From a bacterium (GTDB taxonomy: Bacteria > Nitrospinota_A > UBA7883 > JACRGQ01), in assembly GCA_021815535.1 (NCBI GenBank), contig JAKAGL010000049.1, positions 1-11,833 of the forward strand: DNA of 11,833 nt, given 5' to 3'. Positions within the stretch are counted from its first letter, which is position 1, and every line of letters starts with the position of its first letter. Made by a program: the position numbers and the translations under genes. The notes under the pieces were generated by a model. That model made no database searches, was not told the origin of the DNA, and was given only the letters and a program-made list of their open reading frames with translations. Below, in pieces: positions 6,571 through 11,833 of this stretch.

Positions 6571-7125
6571 GTGGCGAAACACGGTAAAAGCAAAGAATGG
6601 TATGAGGCCGTCATCCGTGAATACGCGCGGATGCTGGTGAAGAATCCGCGCTCGCGCGTTTTCGTTTCGATGGCAGACACCTGCCTGCGCGCGGGCCGGA
6701 CGAAGATGGCGCTGGATGTGGTGAACAAAGGGCTGCGCCGTCACCCGTTGCTGACCGCCGCCCACGTGCAAAAAGGGCGGGCGCTCATGGCGCTGGGCCG
6801 CCCCGAAGAAGCGAAGCAGAGCCTGGGTTACGCCATACGGAGCAATCCGCAGAACGTGCTTGCACGCAAACTGCTGGCCCGGCTGTATCTGGAGACCGCC
6901 GAACCGGCGCGAGGAATGGAGATGTTGGACGAGATACGCCGCATGTGGCCGGATCACGAACCGGCGGCGAAACTGTATGAAGAGCTGCGCGGCGCGATTG
7001 AAAACGGGATGAATGGCAAGGACAGCCGCGGGGAGCGGGAGCCTTCCGATGATAGCCGCCCGGAGGCGTTGGGAACGCTGGAACGGTGGCTGGGCAACGC
7101 CAACAAAATGATGGTGAAGGGGTGA
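6571..7125 (+). CDS. Tetratricopeptide repeat protein
   Basis: 184 residues with GTG start. About three TPR-like helix pairs cover 28–130; the clearest is residues 62–95 (TAAHVQKGRALMALGRPEEA…), followed by ARKLLARLYLETAEPARGMEML. A charged, probably disordered linker (about 145–166, rich in Gly, Ser, Asp, Glu, Arg) ends in a short amphipathic helix, TLERWLGNANKM (169–180), which looks like a docking tail. There is no signal peptide or membrane segment, so it is cytoplasmic or attached through a partner. TPR arrays bind proteins; the partner is unknown. It is the first gene of an operon with aroQ (4-base gap) and the M24 peptidase. A possible leaderless start is discussed under the divergent promoter entry. 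Confidence 0.85.
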   Translation: MAKHGKSKEWYEAVIREYARMLVKNPRSRVFVSMADTCLRAGRTKMALDVVNKGLRRHPLLTAAHVQKGRALMALGRPEEAKQSLGYAIRSNPQNVLARKLLARLYLETAEPARGMEMLDEIRRMWPDHEPAAKLYEELRGAIENGMNGKDSRGEREPSDDSRPEALGTLERWLGNANKMMVKG

Positions 7126-7129
7126 CACG

Positions 7130-7594
7130 GTGGAAAAAAAAGTTTTGGTCATCAATGGGCCGAATATCAACATGCTCGGCATCCGCGAGAAGGACGTTTA
7201 CGGAGCGGCCACCTACGATGACATCTGCGGCACGCTGGAGCGCATGGCGAAGGAAATGAACATTTCCCTGGAAATATTCCAATCCAACCACGAGGGGGCG
7301 CTGGTGGATAAAGTGCAGGCGGCGCGCACCACGGCTGGCTTCATTATCATCAATCCCGGCGGCTACACCCATACCAGCATCGCCCTGCGCGACGCGCTGG
7401 CGGCGGTGCAGGTGCCGTTCATCGAAGTGCACATTTCGAATATTTACGCGCGCGAGGAATTCCGCCATAAAAGCTATCTTTCCGGCATCGCGGCGGGGGT
7501 GATCGCCGGATTCGGCGTGGAAGGGTATTACTTCGCGCTGGAAGCGGCGAACCGGATGATCGGGCACGGCAAAAACTCCGGCGCGCGGCGGTGA
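7130..7594 (+). CDS. aroQ: 3-dehydroquinate dehydratase, type II
   Basis: 154 residues, normal for the type II dodecameric enzyme that converts 3-dehydroquinate to 3-dehydroshikimate in the shikimate pathway. Signature residues are all present: VINGPNINMLGIRE at the N terminus, catalytic Tyr24 in DVYGAATYDD on the active-site lid, IINPGGYTHTS (Asn75, His81), and FIEVHISNIYAREEFR, with catalytic His101 next to Glu99 and substrate-binding Arg112. The GTG start at 7130 has AAGGGG seven bases upstream. It follows the TPR gene by 4 bases and overlaps the next gene by 4 (GTGA at 7591–7594), so it sits mid-operon. Confidence 0.97.
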   Translation: MEKKVLVINGPNINMLGIREKDVYGAATYDDICGTLERMAKEMNISLEIFQSNHEGALVDKVQAARTTAGFIIINPGGYTHTSIALRDALAAVQVPFIEVHISNIYAREEFRHKSYLSGIAAGVIAGFGVEGYYFALEAANRMIGHGKNSGARR

Positions 7595-8667
7595 GCGGAT
7601 TCCATAGGGCGCGGGTGCGCCGCCTTCTTGCGCGGCTCGATGCGCTGGGTCTGGACGCGCTGGTGACGGTGAACCTTAAAAACGTCCGTTGGCTCACCGG
7701 TTACAGCGGCACCGCCGGCGCCTGCGTCATCTCCCCAAAAGGGAATTTCTTCTTCACCGATTTCCGCTACGCGTCCCAGGCAAAAGAAGAGGTGCATTCC
7801 ATGGCCCTCGTCATCGCCACGAAGCCGCTGCCGGAAGCGGCAGCCGAAAAGCTGAAAGCGCTCCGCGCCAGGAAGATCGGCTTCGAACATGGCGACGTGA
7901 CGGTGGCCGTGATGGGGAAAATGCGGAAGTCCGTCAGCGGCAAGTGGATACCGTGCGATGCGGTTGAGAAACTGCGGATGATAAAGGATGCCGCGGAGAT
8001 CGCGGTGCTGGAAAAAAACTTCGGGTATCTTGCCGCGGTGTTTAGGGACATCGGGGAGGTGCTGCGACCGGGACGCCGCGAACGGGAAGCCGCCGCCGAC
8101 CTGGAATACCGGCTGCGGCTGCGCGGAGGCGAGAAAGCGGCCTTTGATTTCATCATCGCCAGCGGGCCGCGCGCGGCGCTGCCGCACGGCGTCGCCAGCG
8201 GCAAAAAAATGAAGAAGGGGGAAGTGGTTATCGTCGACTGGGGGTGGGTACTGAACGGCTACCACAGCGATAATACCCGCACACTGTTCTTGGGAAAGCC
8301 GAAACCGAAGGTGAAGGAAATTTTCGATATCGTGCTGGAGGCCAACGAACGGGCGATCGCCAAAGCCGCTCCCGGCGTGCCGCTAAAAGAGCTTGATGCC
8401 GCGGCGCGCGATTATATAGAGGCGAAAGGGTACGGAAAATACTTCGGCCACGGCACCGGCCACGGTGTGGGGCTGGATATCCACGAAGCCCCCGGCGTCA
8501 GTTGGCGCAGCACCGAAACCGCGCAGGAGGGAATGGTCTTTACGATCGAGCCGGGCATCTACCTTCCCGGCGTAGGGGGCGTACGGATAGAAGATGTAGT
8601 GCACATCACCAAAACCGGGCGCCGCATTCTTACCCGCAACATCCCCAAGGCGGCGCACATAATTTAA
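7591..8667 (+). CDS. M24 family metallopeptidase (Xaa-Pro aminopeptidase / prolidase type)
   Basis: 358 residues, cytoplasmic, GTG start inside the aroQ stop. The N-terminal creatinase-like domain is about 1–125 (LVTVNLKNVRWLTGYSGTAG, FFFTDFRY). The C-terminal pita-bread domain holds the five metal ligands: Asp216 in VDWG, Asp227 in SDNTRT, His291 in GHGTGHGVGLDIHE, Glu320 in FTIEPGIY, Glu334 in VRIEDVV. His199 in LPHG and His298 in DIHE complete the active site. It removes or cleaves at proline peptide bonds; PepQ and PepP cannot be told apart safely by eye, so no symbol is given. AroQ followed by such a peptidase is a widespread gene order, usually continuing into efp and accBC. Here the operon ends and a minus-strand gene follows. 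Confidence 0.93.
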   Translation: MSGFHRARVRRLLARLDALGLDALVTVNLKNVRWLTGYSGTAGACVISPKGNFFFTDFRYASQAKEEVHSMALVIATKPLPEAAAEKLKALRARKIGFEHGDVTVAVMGKMRKSVSGKWIPCDAVEKLRMIKDAAEIAVLEKNFGYLAAVFRDIGEVLRPGRREREAAADLEYRLRLRGGEKAAFDFIIASGPRAALPHGVASGKKMKKGEVVIVDWGWVLNGYHSDNTRTLFLGKPKPKVKEIFDIVLEANERAIAKAAPGVPLKELDAAARDYIEAKGYGKYFGHGTGHGVGLDIHEAPGVSWRSTETAQEGMVFTIEPGIYLPGVGGVRIEDVVHITKTGRRILTRNIPKAAHII

Positions 8668-8716
8668 TGCCGCCGTCCGCCGCGGAAGCGTGCTTCCATC
8701 GGCGGCGCGGCGGCAT
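8667..8716. repeat. Large GC-rich imperfect hairpin at the peptidase stop codon
   Basis: Outer arms ATGCCGCCG (8667–8675) and CGGCGGCAT (8708–8716) are perfect. Inner CCGCCG/CGGCGG and GGAAG/CTTCC continue the stem across small bulges to a loop around 8687–8690. It begins at the last base of the stop codon. No T-run follows on either strand, so it is not a classic intrinsic terminator. It may protect or pause the transcript, or be a REP-like element. Confidence 0.65.
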
Positions 8717-8754
8717 CTCGGCTGTGCCGGATCTCTTCAGCAACTGGGACAGGG

Positions 8755-9651
8755 TTATTTCGCCGCCTTTTCAGCCACCTCTTTGGCGCTGACATCCAGC
8801 GCGTCCATCTGGTATTTCATCATTTCCTTGTCGATCGTTTTCGTTCCCCCAACCATCCCGAACGAGTCTTCCGACCGGTATTGATCGGCGGTCTTTCCCG
8901 TGCTGAACGCGATCTCCCCGTTCTTATCTATCAACACATACACCACGCTGACGATCGCCGTCCCCTGGCCGGATCCGCCGGTGATCGAACTGAAGAATTT
9001 GCTTACCCCTTTGGTGCCGTAGCCCAAATAGTTGGATTGCAGCCACACCCCGTCCACCCCGGCATCGGCGCAAAACTGCTTGGCGGCCTCCGCCACGGCC
9101 TTTTGATAATCGCCGCACGTGGGGCAGAGCACCCATTGAACTTCAACGAACGGCAAGTCGTCGGCCTGCGTCCAGCGTTTATATCTCTCCGGACTTGGCG
9201 AACCGGCAATTTTATTCTCGTTATCCTTCGCGGCCTGGGCGAATTTTCCTATCGCATCGTCTTTGCCGAGTTCCCGGGCGGACACCATCTGCCATTTTTT
9301 CACGCCTGAAAGTTTCTCCTTATATTTGTCGAGCGCGTGTTTGGCCACCGCCTTAAAATCGAACCCTTCGGCAAGGGCTTTGTCGGTATCGGCGGCCTCG
9401 GTCTCCTGCCCCACATTTGAAAGCGCGCCCAGTCCATCGCTGGATAACACCACGTTGTACACGCCCATCTCCAATATGGCGATTTTCGCGGGTTCACCGC
9501 CCATCAACACACTTTTGGATTCGGCCCGGGAGCCGCTGGCCGAGAAAAGCATGGCCAATAGAAAAACCGCGATTACCCTGATCACAAAATGATCTTCCCC
9601 GAAAAGCTTTCCTGAAATGAAAGAATGAACCGGTATCTCTTTTCCTTGCAT
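8755..9651 (-). CDS. Exported protein of unknown function with CPTC motif
   Basis: 298 residues; I do not recognise the family. From ATG 9651 the first 22 residues are polar, then VIRVIAVFLLAMLFSASGSRA (23–43) is a signal peptide core, with likely cleavage after Ala43. The mature part begins with a strand/helix region (KIAILEMGVYNVVLSSDG), contains helices around 95–150, a CPTCGDY pair (Cys176/Cys179) with Cys194 nearby, then alternating strands, a GGSGQG turn (225–230), VVYVLIDKNGEIAFSTGK and a helical end. This resembles the TolB-N/CsgG-like strand–helix layout of envelope proteins, but only loosely. ATG 9651 has GGAGGG eight bases upstream. GTG 9585 (GGGGAAG nearby) would give a normal signal peptide and is the alternative. 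It is divergent from the lipoprotein gene. Confidence 0.72.
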   Translation of the reverse strand: MQGKEIPVHSFISGKLFGEDHFVIRVIAVFLLAMLFSASGSRAESKSVLMGGEPAKIAILEMGVYNVVLSSDGLGALSNVGQETEAADTDKALAEGFDFKAVAKHALDKYKEKLSGVKKWQMVSARELGKDDAIGKFAQAAKDNENKIAGSPSPERYKRWTQADDLPFVEVQWVLCPTCGDYQKAVAEAAKQFCADAGVDGVWLQSNYLGYGTKGVSKFFSSITGGSGQGTAIVSVVYVLIDKNGEIAFSTGKTADQYRSEDSFGMVGGTKTIDKEMMKYQMDALDVSAKEVAEKAAK

Positions 9652-9665
9652 ACAAACACCCTCCG

Positions 9666-9699
9666 TTTATCTCCCACGCCATTACGTTTACTAAACGGT
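9666..9699. promoter_or_regulatory. CGTTTA half-sites and palindrome (candidate operator)
   Basis: CGTTTA-C-TAAACG at 9687–9699 is a perfect 6-bp-arm palindrome around one base. A further CGTTTA lies at 9666–9671, exactly 21 bases (two helical turns) from the first arm. It sits just upstream of the ribosome binding site of the minus-strand exported protein. Role inferred from geometry. Confidence 0.45.
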
Positions 9700-9734
9700 C
9701 TCCGGTGAGGCTTATCCCCTCTACCGATTATTAT

Positions 9735-9742
9735 ATTATAAT
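9735..9742. promoter_or_regulatory. AT-rich block with TATAAT on both strands
   Basis: Plus-strand TATAAT at 9737–9742 and minus-strand TATAAT at 9740–9735 overlap within an A/T-only block. Either could be a -10 box for the divergent exported-protein genes. No good -35 is seen at 16–18 bases on either side. Confidence 0.4.
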
Positions 9743-9793
9743 TTTCCGTGATCGCGCGGCTCTTTGCGCCTATCCGCAAAGCGCATGCACTGA

Positions 9794-9837
9794 AGTAACG
9801 GCGTCTCTTTTTTGCACTGTTACTATTCCATGTTACT
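9794..9837. repeat. GTTACT repeats upstream of the lipoprotein gene
   Basis: GTTACT at 9819–9824 and 9832–9837 (13 bases apart, both within TGTTACT) and its inverse AGTAAC at 9794–9799. They lie within 80 bases upstream of ATG 9871. A regulator site is possible, but chance is not excluded. Confidence 0.3.
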
Positions 9838-9870
9838 GTTCTGGAGCGGGAGAAAATGAGGAGAAAAATA

Positions 9871-10668
9871 ATGAAACGGGTATTATTCTTTCTTCCGGCC
9901 TTGGTGTGGCTTGCCACATCATGCGCCAGCACATCCGGAAAGGTCGCCGGTGTGCAAGACATCACCGGCGGGATAGGCATTGTGGTGGATGCTTCCACTG
10001 TTCACAACAACACCGTCAGCCGCAATGAATTTTCCATAATCGAAAATCGCGCCATAGCGGCTCGTGTGGCCAAAGTGGCGGCGGACGCCCTGGAGCGAAA
10101 AGGGTATGCGCCGGCCGGCGTGGTTGTTACAACTGCCGGCGGCCGGCTAAATGCCAAGGCGCAGTATTCGGTAACTGATGCGGAAGGAAAAGAATTGAAG
10201 GCTCCCGAAGAGGTTCAGCCGCCGTTTGTCATTGAGCCGCCGGTTGCCGATGCCGCTCGGCCCCACATTGCCCCCCTTTTCTCAAGCCTTCGCGCCAAAC
10301 TTGGCTCGATGGGCGAACCGGGAGATAAAGAACTGCCTTCCATCGATCAATCCTACCTGGATGCGGCGCCGGACGGCGGTGCGGTTTTGGCCATTGTTTG
10401 TGAAGGACATGTGCCAAGCGGCGGCGCGCGCGCGGCGGCGGTAAGCACCGCCCTCCTGAGCATCGTAGCCGCCACCTCCGGCGGTAGCGGCAAGATAGAG
10501 GGGGAAGTGCGCACCCAGTCGAATGCGGAGATTTACATCATCGATAGGCGGAGCGGTGTAACCCTTTGGCATGACTCGGTTGAGGAGCATGACCTGAGTC
10601 CCGCGTTCTTTGCCGATGCCGTGGGCAAGACGCTGGAGAAGCTGCCGCAGGCGGGATCCGCCAAGTAG
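9871..10668 (+). CDS. Putative lipoprotein of unknown function
   Basis: 265 residues from ATG 9871, preceded by GAGGAGA; an in-frame ATG at 9856 would add five residues. MKRVLFFLPALVWLATSC is a lipoprotein signal peptide with lipidated Cys18. Thr-Ser before the Cys is slightly off the usual lipobox. The residue after Cys is Ala and then Ser, so there is no Asp retention signal, and the outer membrane is likely. The mature part has an N-terminal strand/helix segment (SIIENRAIAARVAKVAADALERKGYAP), a Pro-rich middle (about 110–130), then AVLAIVCEG, a hydrophobic Ala-rich segment, GGSG (204–207), and IYIIDRRSGVTLWHDS. The ending, with a strand carrying IDxxxG after GGSG, echoes that of the divergent neighbour. 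The family is not recognised. It ends 17 bases from the convergent recG stop. Confidence 0.75.
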   Translation: MKRVLFFLPALVWLATSCASTSGKVAGVQDITGGIGIVVDASTVHNNTVSRNEFSIIENRAIAARVAKVAADALERKGYAPAGVVVTTAGGRLNAKAQYSVTDAEGKELKAPEEVQPPFVIEPPVADAARPHIAPLFSSLRAKLGSMGEPGDKELPSIDQSYLDAAPDGGAVLAIVCEGHVPSGGARAAAVSTALLSIVAATSGGSGKIEGEVRTQSNAEIYIIDRRSGVTLWHDSVEEHDLSPAFFADAVGKTLEKLPQAGSAK

Positions 10669-10685
10669 CGTTTGGTACGGGCGGG

Positions 10686-11833
10686 TCAGCCCACGTCGAC
10701 AAGCTGAAAGCGTTCGCGCCAGTCGCGCTGCATTTCGGCCCTCAGGCCGCGATGTTCGGGTTTTTGCAGTTCGGGGTCGTTCCGTACCAGCTCGAACGCT
10801 TCGTTGCGGGCGAATTTCAGGATTTCGAAGTCGCGCACGAGGTTTGCCATCCTGAGTGACGGCAGGCCGGACTGGCGGGTGCCCAGCAGGTCGCCGGTGC
10901 CGCGCAATTCCATATCCTTCTCGGCGATCACAAAACCGTCGCCGGTCTCCGTCATCACTTTCAGCCGCTCTTTCGCCACCGCGCTCAACGGATATTCGAT
11001 GGCAAGGAGGCAGCTGCTTTTGTCGGCCCCGCGCCCTACCCGTCCCCGCAGCTGATGAAGCTGCGCCAGGCCGAACCGCTCGGCATGTTCTATCATCATC
11101 ACGGTGGCGTTCGGCTGGTCGATACCGACCTCGATAACCGTGGTGGAAACGAGGACATCCACCTCACGCCGCATGAAGCGGTGCATCACCTCGTTTTTTT
11201 CTTCCTGTTTCATCCGCCCGTGCACCAGCCCCACCCGCAGGTGCGGGAAAACCTCATCCTGAAAAACCTTCCACATGACGGTGGCGGCCTTCAACTCGCT
11301 CTTTTCGCTTTCTTCCACCAAAGGATAGATGATGTAGGCTTGGCGCCCTTTTTTCACTTCGTTGTTGATGAGCAGGTGGGCTTTGGCTTTCTCCGCCGGG
11401 CGGACAACCTTTGTTTCCACCGTTTGCCGACCCTTGGGCATGGTGCGGATGGTGCTCACGTCAAGGTCGCCATACAGCGTCATGGCCAGCGTGCGGGGGA
11501 TGGGCGTGGCGGTCATGATGAGGGTATTGGGCCGCTCCCCTTTTTTCATCAGCTCGGCGCGTTGCATGACCCCAAAGCGGTGCTGTTCGTCTATCACCGC
11601 CACGCCGAGATTTTTGAATGCCACGCTTTGCTGGATGAGCGCATGGGTGCCGATCAGCAGATCGATGCCCCCTTCCGCGGCGCGGGCGCGGATGTCGTCT
11701 TTTTTCCTGGCGCCGCTGGTAAGCAGTTCCATGCGTAACGGGAAAATGTTTTTCATTTTTGCGAGGTTGCTGAAGTGCTGCTCGGCCAGGATCTCGGTGG
11801 GGGCCATCAGCGCTCCCTGAAAACCGTTCATGG
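10686..11833 (-). CDS. recG: ATP-dependent DNA helicase RecG, C-terminal part (5' end beyond window)
   Basis: About 382 residues ending at TGA 10686; the frame runs off the right edge, so the apparent ATG at 11831 is internal. It is a superfamily 2 helicase that drives branch migration and fork regression. Motifs in order: LMAPTEILAEQH (Ia), LLIGTHALIQ (Ib), VIDEQHRFGVMQR (II, DEQH), MTATPIPRTLAMT (III), VGLVHGRM (IV), VLVSTTVIEVGIDQPNA (V), LHQLRGRVGRG (VI). The RecG-specific TRG region follows: TGDGFVIAEKDMELRGTGDL, then LLGTRQSGLP. The wedge domain and Walker A motif are outside the window. The C terminus after RMANLVRDFEIL is normal for RecG. It converges on the lipoprotein gene with only 17 bases between stop codons and no visible terminator. 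Confidence 0.97.
   Translation of the reverse strand, partial: MNGFQGALMAPTEILAEQHFSNLAKMKNIFPLRMELLTSGARKKDDIRARAAEGGIDLLIGTHALIQQSVAFKNLGVAVIDEQHRFGVMQRAELMKKGERPNTLIMTATPIPRTLAMTLYGDLDVSTIRTMPKGRQTVETKVVRPAEKAKAHLLINNEVKKGRQAYIIYPLVEESEKSELKAATVMWKVFQDEVFPHLRVGLVHGRMKQEEKNEVMHRFMRREVDVLVSTTVIEVGIDQPNATVMMIEHAERFGLAQLHQLRGRVGRGADKSSCLLAIEYPLSAVAKERLKVMTETGDGFVIAEKDMELRGTGDLLGTRQSGLPSLRMANLVRDFEILKFARNEAFELVRNDPELQKPEHRGLRAEMQRDWRERFQLVDVG

Noticed and set aside
10669..10685. Terminator between the lipoprotein gene and recG
   Set aside because: Only 17 bases separate the stops, with no stable stem followed by a T-run on either strand.
11055..11738. 227-residue plus-strand open frame over recG
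   Set aside because: It is the antisense shadow of the helicase motifs, His-rich as expected from reversed Met/Val/Met-rich coding.

Overview
The window reads as ordinary chromosome from a GC-rich Gram-negative bacterium. Both strands are densely coded, genes overlap in 4-base ATGA/GTGA junctions, there is a lipobox protein, and the ribosomal protein L28 has four cysteines. The gene mix (XerD, RecG, LemA/TPM pair, TPR–aroQ–M24 peptidase, L28) would suit a deltaproteobacterial, Nitrospinae-like or related environmental lineage, but the phylum cannot be fixed from this sequence.

Layout from left to right. On the minus strand lie the N-terminal half of xerD (cut by the window edge), a glyoxalase II-like metallo-beta-lactamase-fold hydrolase overlapping it by 4 bases, and a two-gene lemA–TPM membrane module. 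A RibD/dihydrofolate-reductase-like protein follows on the plus strand. Next is a minus-strand Fic protein (probable AMP transferase) with a winged-helix tail, visibly more AT-rich than its surroundings and preceded by an AT-rich control region with 12-base tandem repeats. A single-gene rpmB unit with its own promoter and a strong terminator faces an ATP-grasp ligase-like gene of unknown substrate (minus). A three-gene plus-strand operon comes next: TPR protein, aroQ, M24 metallopeptidase. The last part has a divergent pair of unrecognised exported proteins (a secreted or anchored 298-residue protein on minus, a lipoprotein on plus), then the C-terminal part of recG on minus, cut by the right edge.

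Most genes are housekeeping: chromosome dimer resolution, branch migration and replication restart, shikimate pathway, ribosome, peptide turnover. The parts most worth attention are: (1) the divergent exported-protein pair around 8755–10668, with similar C-terminal layouts and a palindrome in the shared intergenic region; (2) the fic control region, where TGGACA is repeated at exact 12-base steps and the nearest copy sits at the -35 position; (3) a recurrent arrangement in which a -10-like hexamer lies 6–7 bases before a start codon that has no ribosome binding site (fic, lemA, ATP-grasp, TPR genes), suggesting leaderless transcripts; (4) a large GC-rich hairpin without a T-run at the pepQ-like gene stop. 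No tRNA, rRNA, CRISPR array or insertion sequence was seen. No stretch over 300 bases lacks a gene; the longest gaps are about 4895–5159, 3462–3685 and 9652–9870.
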